Source of the DNA: Saccharothrix sp. ST-888
Lineage (GTDB): Bacteria > Actinomycetota > Actinomycetes > Streptomycetales > Streptomycetaceae
Length of the DNA: 64,000 bases
NCBI RefSeq assembly: GCF_000955975.1
Contig: NZ_JYJF01000008.1
Location: 1-64,000 of the forward strand
Reading direction: 5' to 3'
Below, piece after piece: positions 35,778 to 43,997 of the stretch (positions are counted from its first letter, which is position 1; each line of letters starts with the position of its first letter). The notes under the pieces are model-generated. The model had not been told where the DNA came from. It saw only the letters and a list, made by a program, of their open reading frames with translations, and made no database searches. Made by a program: the position numbers and the translations under genes.

Positions 35778-36737
35778 ATGGAGTTGGATCCCAGGCGGTT
35801 GCTGATGCTGCACGCCGTTGCGCAGTCCGGTGGGATGGCGGCGGCGGCCCGTCGGCTGGGGGTGACGCCGTCGGCGGTGTCGCAGGCGCTGGCCCGGTTG
35901 GAGAAGCAGGCGGGGCTGCCGCTGGTCGACCGGGACGGTCCCCGTGCGGAACTCACCGCGGCAGGACGGGCCTTGGCCGGTCGAGGGGCCCGCATCTCGG
36001 AGGAACTCGCCGCCGCGGCACGGGACCTGGCCGCGCACGACGGGCGTATCGCCGGTCCGGTGGCCATCGGAGTGACCCTGGGTGTCCTCACCACCATGGC
36101 GACCAGGGTGATTCCGCTGCTCGCTGCCGAACACCCCGCCCTGGCCGCCGGGTTGCGCGAGATCGAGTACCCGGCCAGCCTGCAGGAACTCCGGCAGGGG
36201 CGGCTGGACGTCGTCGTCGTCACCGCCGACCGGGACCACGCCCCGACACCGCCCGCCGGTACCGCGGACCGGGTGGTCATGGAGGACGAGTACCGGCTGG
36301 TCGTACCGGAGAGCTGGTCCCCGGCCCCGACGTCGATCGCCGAGCTCGACGGCCGTCCGTGGATCAGCGCGCCGCCCGACTCCGCGCGCGGTCACGCCCT
36401 CGCCCGGCTCCTCGGTGACCAAAGACCCGCACCGGCCCGCGAGCACCTGGCGGTCACGCCCACCGCCGTACAGGCGATGCTGGCAGCGCAGTTGGGCGCC
36501 GTGGTCCTGCCGGCCAGCTCCGCCGCCCAGATGCAGCGCCGGACGGTGACCACGATCCCGGTCCCGGGCACGTTCCAGACCCGGGTGCTCTACCGCACCG
36601 CGCCCGGCGGTCCGCCCCCGGCCGTCGGCGCGGTCCTGGCGGCGCTGCGCGGGGCCGTCCACGCCGCCGCCGAGGAACTCGCGGCACGAGGTGTCCTGGA
36701 ACGCGAGCCGATCGTGAAGCCCCGGCTGGGAAGGTGA
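35778..36737 (+). CDS. LysR-family transcriptional regulator
   Basis: 319 residues. N-terminal winged helix 'LLMLHAVAQSGGMAAAARRL' then 'GVTPSAVSQALARLEKQAG', and a linker helix. The C-terminal substrate-binding half ('GPVAIGVTLGVLTTMATRVI', 'ELRQGRLDVVVVTADRD', 'QAMLAAQLGAVVLPAS') is the periplasmic-binding fold of LysR regulators. ATG 35778 follows GGAAGGGG. No divergent metabolic gene is adjacent, so the target is unclear. Confidence 0.9.
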   Translation: MELDPRRLLMLHAVAQSGGMAAAARRLGVTPSAVSQALARLEKQAGLPLVDRDGPRAELTAAGRALAGRGARISEELAAAARDLAAHDGRIAGPVAIGVTLGVLTTMATRVIPLLAAEHPALAAGLREIEYPASLQELRQGRLDVVVVTADRDHAPTPPAGTADRVVMEDEYRLVVPESWSPAPTSIAELDGRPWISAPPDSARGHALARLLGDQRPAPAREHLAVTPTAVQAMLAAQLGAVVLPASSAAQMQRRTVTTIPVPGTFQTRVLYRTAPGGPPPAVGAVLAALRGAVHAAAEELAARGVLEREPIVKPRLGR

Positions 36738-36799
36738 GCTTAGAGGTACTCCGCCGGTTCTTGAGGGTCAGTCCCGGCCTTGTCGCACGGCGTCGGCCT

Positions 36800-37129
36800 T
36801 CACAGCCAGGCGGGCTGCTCCCCGAGCGCCTGTCGCAGCCGGACCACGGTGCCGCGCATGGCGTCGCGGGCCACCGGGTCCGCGCACCACTCGCCGGAGG
36901 CCTCCAGAAGCTCGGCGGCAGCCTCGGCCACGGCCGCAGGCAGCGAGATCTCGCGCAGGTCGTGCAGGCGGGCGGCGGCCCGCAGCCCCACCACGGACTG
37001 CTCGGCGGCGGGTACGCCGGACGGACAGGTGTGCGGGTTGACGGCGGTCGGGGCGAGCAGGTGCTGGGGTGTTCCGCTGTCCCGGGCCGGTTGGGCGGGA
37101 TGGTTGGCCTGGAACTCGTAGACGGTCAT
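36800..37129 (-). CDS. Hypothetical 109-aa protein
   Basis: Starts 'MTVYEFQANHPAQPARDSGT' and contains a helical C-terminal half ('AAARLHDLREISLPAAVAEA', 'DAMRGTVVRLRQALG'). No motif I recognise. It is convergent with the LysR gene and divergent from the GH15 gene. A 7-bp inverted repeat (37139-37145 / 37150-37156) sits just upstream of its ATG. Confidence 0.6.
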   Translation of the reverse strand: MTVYEFQANHPAQPARDSGTPQHLLAPTAVNPHTCPSGVPAAEQSVVGLRAAARLHDLREISLPAAVAEAAAELLEASGEWCADPVARDAMRGTVVRLRQALGEQPAWL

Positions 37130-37470
37130 ACCCGGTGAAACAGCCGTAGGGCTGTTGTGGTCACGGCATACGGCCCGGTCGGCCCGGTCAGCCCGACCGG
37201 CGGGGGAGAATCCGCCGGAGCGGTGGGGAGGCGGCCGGAGTCCGCTCCTGGCCGGCACCGGTGTCGAAGCACGGCGCCAGCGCCGCGACCGTCCGGCCGC
37301 CCTGCTCCGACGGCCGCCGGGAACACCACCGGGCCCGCCCGGCTCTCTGCGGAAACCATGCGGAACGCGCATCCGGCGCCGTTTTGGGCCGGTCGGCGCG
37401 TCGCCCGTGCCCGTCTCGCCAGCCGGGCGGGCCGGGCGGACAGTTGGAAAGGGGCCCGCAGGGAGGCTGG
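37130..37470. other. Divergent intergenic region
   Basis: 341 bp between the hypothetical gene and the GH15 gene. The clearest signal is the hairpin AACAGCC-GTAG-GGCTGTT (37139-37156), ten bases before the leftward ATG, a possible operator or leader hairpin. No other gene is supported. Confidence 0.45.
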
Positions 37471-39300
37471 ATGACCATGGACCGATACCCGCCGATCGCC
37501 GACCACGGCCTCGTCGGCGACCTGCAGACCGCCGCGCTGGTCTCCTCCCAGGGCGTCGTGGACTGGTTCGCGGCCCCCCGGTTCGACTCGCCCAGCATCT
37601 TCGCCGCGCTGCTCGACCACGACCGCGGCGGCTACTTCCTCCTCGGACCCGAGGACCGGAGCGCCACCTGCAAACAGCTCTACTACCCGGACACCGCGGT
37701 CCTGGTGACGCGGTTCATGTCGCCCGACGGGGTCGGCGAGGTCTACGACTACATGCCGCCGGACCGGACGGGCGCGCCCGCCGACCGGCACGTCCTGGTC
37801 CGCGGGGTGCGGGCCGTGCGCGGCACGGTGCGCTTCGTCATGGAGTGCCGGCCGCGCTTCGACTACGGCCGGGCCGCCCACGACCTCGACCTGCGGGCCG
37901 ACACCGCCACCTTCCGGGCGCCGGGTGTCACCGCGCACCTGCAGAGCACCTTCCCGCTCCGGCCGGACGCCCGGGACGTACGCGGCGCGGTCACCCTCAA
38001 CGCGGGGGAGACGGCCGCCGCCGTCCTCACCGTCGGCGGACCGGACGCGGAGGCACCGCCGCCCCCGACCCCGGACGGCGTGGCCGAGCAGCTGTGGGAG
38101 GTCGTGGACTTCTGGCACCGCTGGGTACGCGCCTCCCGGTACCGCGGCCGGTGGCAGGGCATGGTCAACCGGTCCGCCATCACCCTCAAGCTGCTCACCT
38201 ACGCCCCGACGGGCGCCCCCGTCGCCGCGGCCACCATGGGCCTGCCCGAGCAGGTCGGCGGTGAGCGCAACTGGGACTACCGCTACACCTGGGTCCGCGA
38301 CGGCTCGCTGTCCGTACGAGCGCTGCTCGACCTCGGGTTCACCGAGGAGGCCGCCCAGTTCACCGGCTGGCTGGGCGACCGGCTGCGGGGCGGGGAGGGC
38401 GTCGGCGGAGAACCGCTCCGAATCATGTACCGGGTGGACGGCGACCCCGCGCTCACGGAGGAGATCCTCGAGCACCTGGAGGGCTACCGCGGCTCCTACC
38501 CCGTGCGCGCGGGCAACGCCGCCGCCGGGCAACTGCAGCTCGACATCTACGGCGAGGCGCTCTACGCCCTGGCCGAGGGCCATGAGGTCTCGCTGCGGGC
38601 CGGCTACCACGGCTGGAAGAACCTGGCCCGGACGCTGGACTGGCTCGCCGACTCCTGGGACCGCCCCGACGAGGGCATCTGGGAGACCCGGGGCGGACGC
38701 AAGGACTTCACCTTCAGCCGGGTGATGTGCTGGGTGGCCTTCGACCGCGGCCTGCGGCTGGCGGCCGACTACAGCCGCCCCGCCGACACCGTCCGCTGGA
38801 CCGCCGCTCGCGACGCCATCCTCGAACAGGTGATGGAGCGCGGCTGGAACGCCAGGGAGCAGGCCCTCGTCCAGTCCTACGGGGGCGAGGTCCTCGACGC
38901 CGCGCTGCTGCTCATCCCCCGGGTCGGGTTCCTGGCCCCCCGGACCGAGAGCTGGCTGTCCACGCTGGACGCCATGGACCGCACGCTGGTGTCCGACAGC
39001 CTGGTCTACCGCTACGACCCGGTGGCCTCGCCCGACGGTCTGCGCGGTTCCGAAGGCACCTTCAGCCTCTGCACCTTCCTCTACGTGGACGCCCTGGCCC
39101 GGGCCGGCCGGCTCCGCCTGGCGCGCTACGCCTTCGAGAAGATGCAGACCTATGCCAACCACGTCGGCCTCTTCGCGGAGGAGATCGGCCCCAGCGGCGA
39201 GCAACTGGGCAACTTCCCACAGGCGTTCACCCACCTCTCGCTGATCATGGCGGCCACCACCCTCGACGACGCCCTCGACCGCCAGCGCGACCGGCCGTAG
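37471..39300 (+). CDS. GH15-family glucoamylase/trehalase-like enzyme
   Basis: 609 residues. The N-terminal beta domain begins 'YPPIADHGLVGDLQTAALVS' and 'GVVDWFAAPRFDSPSIFAAL', the hallmark of bacterial GH15 enzymes. The catalytic (alpha/alpha)6 part has 'ERNWDYRYTWVRDGSLSVRA', 'WLADSWDRPDEGIWETRGG' and 'FSLCTFLYVDALARAGRL'. The general acid Glu is likely in 'DEGIWE' and the base in 'FAEEIGPSGEQLGNFPQ'. Actinobacterial homologues often act on trehalose. There is no signal peptide, so cytoplasmic. GGGAGG (37461-37466) sets the start. Confidence 0.9.
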   Translation: MTMDRYPPIADHGLVGDLQTAALVSSQGVVDWFAAPRFDSPSIFAALLDHDRGGYFLLGPEDRSATCKQLYYPDTAVLVTRFMSPDGVGEVYDYMPPDRTGAPADRHVLVRGVRAVRGTVRFVMECRPRFDYGRAAHDLDLRADTATFRAPGVTAHLQSTFPLRPDARDVRGAVTLNAGETAAAVLTVGGPDAEAPPPPTPDGVAEQLWEVVDFWHRWVRASRYRGRWQGMVNRSAITLKLLTYAPTGAPVAAATMGLPEQVGGERNWDYRYTWVRDGSLSVRALLDLGFTEEAAQFTGWLGDRLRGGEGVGGEPLRIMYRVDGDPALTEEILEHLEGYRGSYPVRAGNAAAGQLQLDIYGEALYALAEGHEVSLRAGYHGWKNLARTLDWLADSWDRPDEGIWETRGGRKDFTFSRVMCWVAFDRGLRLAADYSRPADTVRWTAARDAILEQVMERGWNAREQALVQSYGGEVLDAALLLIPRVGFLAPRTESWLSTLDAMDRTLVSDSLVYRYDPVASPDGLRGSEGTFSLCTFLYVDALARAGRLRLARYAFEKMQTYANHVGLFAEEIGPSGEQLGNFPQAFTHLSLIMAATTLDDALDRQRDRP

Positions 39301-39756
39301 CAACCCGGCCCCCGGGCACCGCGATGCCCCGGCCCGCCCGTACGGGGCAGACCGGGGCGCCGGGGGAGCGGTGCCAGGTGATGTCGCCAGAGGCCGTGCC
39401 CACCTGAGCACCCGCAGCAACTGGTCAGCGCAGAAGGTGGATTGAAGGTGCTCCCCACTGTGCCGGCGGGGACCTTCGTGTCTCGTGGGAGTCAGGCGGC
39501 TTTGAGCCGCGCCACCTCGGCCGCCCGCTGATCGAGCCGCCTCACGGCTCGCACCTCGGTGAACGGCGCGATCCCGGACCGCAGCGCGCGGAAGTGCGAA
39601 TCTCCTCGCGCCGAGCTGATCACGGCGTAGTCGGATGGGGTCTCCGCGCCCCGTACGACCGGATCGAGGCGACCCGCTCCGTTCGCCGGGTGCCGGCGGC
39701 CCGGGTCCGGCAGATGCACACCCAGGTACCTGGTGTCGAGGCGTGACCGATGAGCA
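39301..39756. other. Region with terminator-like hairpins and a possible gene remnant
   Basis: 456 bp without an intact gene. Just after the GH15 stop, GCCCCGG/CCGGGGC and TGCCCC/GGGGCA pairs can form terminator stems. At ~39448-39482 GAAGGT and CCCC pair with GGGG and ACCTTC. The minus strand from ~39650 to 39492 encodes 'DYAVISSARGDSHFRALRSG' and 'RRLDQRAAEVARLKAA' before a stop, which looks like the tail of a lost gene I cannot identify. Confidence 0.4.
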
Positions 39757-40137
39757 TCAGAGTGGGTTGAGGCGGGCCTTGAGCAGGCAGAACTCATTAC
39801 CTTCGGGGTCGACCAGGACATGCCACTGCTCCTGCCCTGTCTGGCCGATGTCGGCCGGGCGCGCGCCGAGCTCCAGAAGGCGTTGGAGCTCGGCGTCCTG
39901 ATCGCGGTCGGTGGCGTTGACGTCGATGTGCAGCCGGGATTTCCCCTGCTCCGGCTCATCCCTGCGACTGAGGATGATCGTCGGCTGCGGACCGCCGAAC
40001 CCTTCGCGCGGACCGATCTCCAGCGAGCCGTCGTCCTCGCGATCGAGCACGACGAAGTCCAGGACCTCGCACCAGAACCGCGCCAGCACCTCAGGGTCGC
40101 GGCAACCGAGCACGAGCTCACTGATACGACATGCCAT
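39757..40137 (-). CDS. VOC (glyoxalase/bleomycin-resistance fold) protein
   Basis: 126 residues, a single VOC unit pair: 'ISELVLGCRDPEVLARFWCE', 'TIILSRRDEPEQGKSRLHID' and 'WHVLVDPEGNEFCLLK'. Metal-site residues are probably His in 'RLHID' and Glu in 'NEFCLL'. Members include glyoxalases, dioxygenases and drug-binding resistance proteins. It lies downstream of the P450 gene in the same direction, 178 bp away. A self-resistance role for the neighbouring cluster is possible but unproven. Confidence 0.82.
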   Translation of the reverse strand: MACRISELVLGCRDPEVLARFWCEVLDFVVLDREDDGSLEIGPREGFGGPQPTIILSRRDEPEQGKSRLHIDVNATDRDQDAELQRLLELGARPADIGQTGQEQWHVLVDPEGNEFCLLKARLNPL

Positions 40138-40315
40138 TGACGAAACCTGCCTCTCAGTCCGGGAACTGCCGGGAGACCACACGCGAACCTCATGGGCTCC
40201 CAGCAGTGAAACAATCCCGCGACCGTAGCGGACGGGGCGAGCACGGGCGAAATGATTTCAGGGCCGACCCGGTCCGGGCAGCCGGGCAAGGCCGTTGGCC
40301 ACGCAGCAGGGAAAC

Positions 40316-41551
40316 TCAGGGCTTGAGTCCGTCGAAGGCGATGCCCAGGTGCCGGGGCCCGCGCAGGACCGCGTTCTGGCGGTACGGGGGAGGGTCCTCG
40401 ACCAGGCGCGGGTTGTCGAGCCGGCGGACGAGTTCGGTCAGGGCGAGCTGTGCCTCCAGCCGGGCGAGCGGGGCACCGAAGCAGTTGTGGATGCCGCTGC
40501 CGAAACCCAGGTGCTGGTTGTCGGGACGGTCGGGAATGAACCGGTCGGGGTCGAGGAACCGCTGGGGATCCCGGTTGCCGGAGGCGAGCACGAGATAGAC
40601 CGACGCGCCCTTGGGGATGGTGGTCCCGGCGATGTCGATGTCGGCCAGGGCGTTGCGCTGCGGCAGCAGTTGCACGGGGGGCTCGAAGCGCAGCAGCTCC
40701 TCCACCAGCGGGACGGCCAGGCCGGGGTCGTCCCGCAGTCGCTGGAGGACGTCGGGGTTGCGCAGCAGGGTGAGCATCCCGTTGGTGATGAGGTTGACCG
40801 TGGTCTCGTGGCCGGCGATCAGCAGCAGCGACGAGGTGGTGACCATTTCCACCGGTGTCAGCTGTCCGTCCGGGCCGTGGTCGGTGGCCATGGCGGAGAG
40901 CATGTCGTCGCGGGGCGAGCGACGGCGCTCCTCGATCAGACCGGCCAGATAGGCGGCGAGGCCGGCCCGGGCCTGCCGGACGGCTTGCTTCTGGGCTTCG
41001 CGCTCCTCGTCCGTGCCGACCGGGTCGAGGCCGGCGGCGATCGTGTCGGCCCAGGTGTGGAAGCGGGTCTCGTCCTCGCGTGGGACACCGAGCAGCCGGC
41101 AGATCACCGTGACGGGGAAGGGGTAGGAGAAGTCGTCGACGAGGTCGATCGTCCGGCGGTCGCGGAAGGCGTCGATGAGCCCGGAGACGATACCGGCGAG
41201 TTCGCCGTGCATGTCGTACACCCGTCGAGGGGTGTGCGGGGGGCCGAACGGGCGCATGGCCAGTCGGCGCAGCCGGTCGTGCTCGGGAGGGTCGAGCCGG
41301 AGGAAGTTCGGCGGCAGTTCGGGGTCCTGGTCCTGGCCGGTGGCCTTGGCCGCCTGGGGGCTCAGATTGCGCGCGTCGGAGCTGATCCGCGGGTCGTGGA
41401 GCAGGCTGTGGATCTCCCAGTACGTGCTCACCAGGTAGGGGCCCGCCTCGTCCTGCACCACCGGGGTCTTCCGGAGTTCGGCGTACAGGGGGTACGGGTC
41501 GGCGCGGTTGGCGAAGTCGGTGATCTGGTGCAGGAGTGCGACCGACGTCAT
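40316..41551 (-). CDS. Cytochrome P450 with its own redox partners
   Basis: 411 residues. I-helix 'LLIAGHETTVN', ExxR in 'EELLRFEPP' and heme loop 'FGSGIHNCFGAPLAR' are complete. ATG 41551 has GGAAGGA ~9 nt upstream. It follows the ferredoxin reductase gene by 17 bp in a leftward ferredoxin-reductase-P450 operon. The place beside the hybrid cluster suggests a tailoring oxidation, although the operon runs the other way and does not visibly share the cluster's promoter motif. Confidence 0.94.
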   Translation of the reverse strand: MTSVALLHQITDFANRADPYPLYAELRKTPVVQDEAGPYLVSTYWEIHSLLHDPRISSDARNLSPQAAKATGQDQDPELPPNFLRLDPPEHDRLRRLAMRPFGPPHTPRRVYDMHGELAGIVSGLIDAFRDRRTIDLVDDFSYPFPVTVICRLLGVPREDETRFHTWADTIAAGLDPVGTDEEREAQKQAVRQARAGLAAYLAGLIEERRRSPRDDMLSAMATDHGPDGQLTPVEMVTTSSLLLIAGHETTVNLITNGMLTLLRNPDVLQRLRDDPGLAVPLVEELLRFEPPVQLLPQRNALADIDIAGTTIPKGASVYLVLASGNRDPQRFLDPDRFIPDRPDNQHLGFGSGIHNCFGAPLARLEAQLALTELVRRLDNPRLVEDPPPYRQNAVLRGPRHLGIAFDGLKP

Positions 41552-41568
41552 CGTGTGGATCCTTCCTG

Positions 41569-42963
41569 TCAGGCGTGGAGGGGCGTGAACGAGATCCGCC
41601 GGTCGATCGGTGAGTGGCCGCTGAGGGTGACCGTGGGGCCGTGGGAGGGAAGTGAGGGGTCGGGGAACTCGGCCGGTACCGGATGCGCCTCTTCGGGCCG
41701 CCGGTCGACCGTGCCGAACTCGGGCGGGAACGGCGCGGCCCGTTCGATCTGCTGCTGGTAGAACTCCAGCCACTTCGCCTGGTCGAAGGTGACGGCGGCG
41801 ATGACGCGGCCCTGGTGGCCGTAGACCGCGGTGAAGCGCCGCTCGGCCAGCGAGCCCTGGACGACCATGATCTCGTCGGCCATCGGCGGCACACCGACGG
41901 ACTTGATGTTGACGCCGAACTGCGCCGACCAGAAGGACGGCGTCCAGATGTGCGGACGGCGGTCCGAACTGGCGCTGATCATGTTGTGGGCCGCGGTCTC
42001 GGCCTGCGCGATCGCGTTGCCCCAGTGCTCCAGGGAGAGGAACTGGTAGCCGAAGAGCGGGTGCGGCGAGCGGGCCACGTCCCCGGCGACGAAGACGTCG
42101 TCCGTGACGATGCCGCGCACGTCGAAGGCCCGGCAGCCGGCGTCACAGGCGATCCCGCGCGGGCCCGCGCCCAGACCGGAGGAGGCGAGCCACTCGGTGT
42201 TGCGCGTCGCGCCCAGGCAGACGACCGCCACCTCGGCCTCGACCGTGCTGCCGTCGGAGAGGTGCGCGCACCGCAGACGCCCGGCGGGGTCCCCCTCAAG
42301 CCCGGTCACCGTCACCCCGCAGCGCAGGTCGACACCGGCCTCACGCTGCATGTTCGCGGCCACCTCGCCCACCACGCCGCCGAGCGCACCCACCAGCGGC
42401 GCCGCCCCGCGTTCGGCGACGGTGACCTCCAGCCCCCGCTCGCGGCAGGCGGAGGCGATCTCGGAGCCGGTGAAACCGGCCCCGATGACCAGCACCCGGC
42501 GCGGGCCCGCGCTCAGCCGCCGGTGCAGCTGCGCCGCGTCGTCCGTGGTGCGCAGCACGAAGACCCCGTCCAGGTCTGCCTCCAGCTCGTGCGGCCAGGG
42601 GCGGGCACGGACGCCGGTCGTGATCAGCAGCCGGTCGTACTCGACCGCGTCGCCGTCGGCGAGCTGCACCCGCTTCTGCGCCACGTCCAGACCGGTGGCC
42701 GCGACCCCGAGCCGCCACTGCGCGTCCAGCGCCCGGCGCGGGGGCAGCGCCGTGTGGTCGGCGGGCACCCTGCCGAGCAGGACCTGCTTGGACAACGGCG
42801 GTCGGTCGTACGGCTCGTAGGGCTCGTCGCCGATCATGGTGAGAGTGCCGGCGAAGCCCTCCTCCCGCAGCGTCTCGGCGGCCCGCAGACCCGCCAGCGA
42901 GGCGCCCACGACGACGATCCGTCCCTCGCGCCTGAACTTCTCCAGCGATCCGTCAAGCGACAT
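41569..42963 (-). CDS. FAD-dependent ferredoxin reductase
   Basis: 464 residues. FAD-binding 'RIVVVGASLAGLRAAETLRE', 'YEPYDRPPLSK' and NAD(P)-binding 'RVLVIGAGFTGSEIASACRE', then 'TDDVFVAGDVARSPHP' and 'LEHWGNAIAQAETAAHNM' identify the class I P450 ferredoxin reductase family (putidaredoxin-reductase-like). The C-terminal ~45 residues beyond the usual end are Pro-rich. ATG 42963 overlaps the ferredoxin gene by 11 bp; GTG 42972 is an alternative start. It passes electrons from NAD(P)H to the ferredoxin. Confidence 0.9.
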   Translation of the reverse strand: MSLDGSLEKFRREGRIVVVGASLAGLRAAETLREEGFAGTLTMIGDEPYEPYDRPPLSKQVLLGRVPADHTALPPRRALDAQWRLGVAATGLDVAQKRVQLADGDAVEYDRLLITTGVRARPWPHELEADLDGVFVLRTTDDAAQLHRRLSAGPRRVLVIGAGFTGSEIASACRERGLEVTVAERGAAPLVGALGGVVGEVAANMQREAGVDLRCGVTVTGLEGDPAGRLRCAHLSDGSTVEAEVAVVCLGATRNTEWLASSGLGAGPRGIACDAGCRAFDVRGIVTDDVFVAGDVARSPHPLFGYQFLSLEHWGNAIAQAETAAHNMISASSDRRPHIWTPSFWSAQFGVNIKSVGVPPMADEIMVVQGSLAERRFTAVYGHQGRVIAAVTFDQAKWLEFYQQQIERAAPFPPEFGTVDRRPEEAHPVPAEFPDPSLPSHGPTVTLSGHSPIDRRISFTPLHA

Positions 42964-43189
42964 GGGAGGCACCCGCCCTGCCTGCGGTCGCCGCGCCGTC
43001 CTCGGCCTCCACGATGATGGCCTTCACCGGGCATGCCGCCGCAGCGCGCAGTACGTGCTCCCGCTGCGCCTCATCGGCCCGTGGGTCGTACATCAGCGCC
43101 TCGTCACCGTGCATGGTGAACACCTCCGGGGCGAGGAAGGCACACTGCGCATACCCCTGGCATCGGTTGAGATCAACGACAAGCCTCAT
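42953..43189 (-). CDS. [3Fe-4S]-type ferredoxin
   Basis: 78 residues, with 'VVDLNRCQGYAQCAFLAPEV' and the later 'AAACPVKAI', giving CX5C...CP. The middle cysteine of a 4Fe-4S site is absent, as in the 3Fe-4S ferredoxins that serve actinobacterial P450s. GGAG precedes the ATG by 5-6 nt. It is the first gene of the leftward redox operon and overlaps the reductase gene. Confidence 0.92.
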   Translation of the reverse strand: MRLVVDLNRCQGYAQCAFLAPEVFTMHGDEALMYDPRADEAQREHVLRAAAACPVKAIIVEAEDGAATAGRAGASHVA

Positions 43190-43417
43190 GAGGTCTCCGT
43201 TTTCTTCGCCGGCATGGTCCCGGGCGCCACCGCTGGGGTGCGCCGGCATCCAGCCCGGGCACGGGATGTCCCCGGCCAGGATGGAAGAGTCCCGGGGGAG
43301 GCGCACGTCCACCCGGTCAACGGGGTGAGGCGCCGCAGGCGGCCGACCGGTGGCACCGTCCCGGCCCCGGGCTGCGCCCCGGTCGCCTGACGGTGGCCGT
43401 CGATCGCCGTGCGCAAA

Positions 43418-43453
43418 GTTGAGCAGATTGTCCCGCCCCGCCCTCGGTAGCGT
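43418..43453 (+). promoter_or_regulatory. Cluster promoter motif, copy 1 (globin/NRPS-PKS operon)
   Basis: GTTGAGCAGATTG (43418-43430) and -10-like TAGCGT (43448-43453). The GAGCAGA block is shared with copies at 51755 and 56227, with nearly the same distance to the TAG box (T of TTGAGC to TAG: 29 bp here, 28 in the others). The -10 fits HrdB-type promoters. The shared upstream block is probably where a pathway regulator binds. Confidence 0.55.
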
Positions 43454-43488
43454 CGGCCCCGGCTCGCCGAATCGGCTCAGGAGGCGCG

Positions 43489-43923
43489 ATGACCACCATG
43501 TACGAGCACGTCGGAGGGGAATCGGCGATACGGAGGTTCGCCGAGCACTTCCACGGCACGGTGCTGCGCGATGCGCTGCTGGAGCCGCTGTTCGCCCACG
43601 GCTCGGGCCACCACGTCGACCACCTGACGGCGTTCTTCGTCGAGATGCTCGGCGGCTCCCGGGGCTACTCCGACAAGGTCGGCGGCTTCGGCGCGCTGAT
43701 GCTCGCCCACCTCGGCCGGAACATCTCCGACGAGCAGGGGGAACGTTTCGTCGCGCTGATGCTGGCGGCCGCCGACGTCACCGGACTTCCTGCGGACGAG
43801 CGCTTCCGGGAGGCCCTCGCCGCCAACGTGCGCAAGGCCGCGGGGTTCTCCGTGAAGATCTCGCGCTCCGACACCCCGCCCTACCGGCCGCCCTATCCGG
43901 AGCTCAGCCCCTGGCAGTGGTGA
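43489..43923 (+). CDS. Truncated hemoglobin (group II-like) in the hybrid cluster
   Basis: 144 residues: 'YEHVGGESAIRRFAEHFHGT', 'LEPLFAHGSGHHVDHLTAFF', 'GGSRGYSDKVGGFGALMLAH' (proximal His in 'MLAHLGRNI') and 'RFREALAANVRKAAGFSV'. This is a 2-on-2 globin fold. Such globins bind O2 or NO. As first gene of the NRPS-PKS operon (74 bp before the megasynthase, behind the shared promoter motif) it may supply or sense oxygen, or detoxify reactive nitrogen, during an oxidative step. That role is inference. AGGAGG lies 4 nt before the ATG. Confidence 0.85.
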   Translation: MTTMYEHVGGESAIRRFAEHFHGTVLRDALLEPLFAHGSGHHVDHLTAFFVEMLGGSRGYSDKVGGFGALMLAHLGRNISDEQGERFVALMLAAADVTGLPADERFREALAANVRKAAGFSVKISRSDTPPYRPPYPELSPWQW

Positions 43924-43997
43924 CTGCCGGCGTCCGATCCGTACCCGCTCCTGCCCGGCCGGGTACGCACCCTGCCCGCTCGGCCTGGGAGATTCCG

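Noticed and set aside
39492..41894. Very long leftward open frame across the VOC and P450 genes
   Set aside because: It is out of frame with both real genes and is Arg/Pro-rich shadow sequence; only its last ~50 codons, in the gap, look protein-like.
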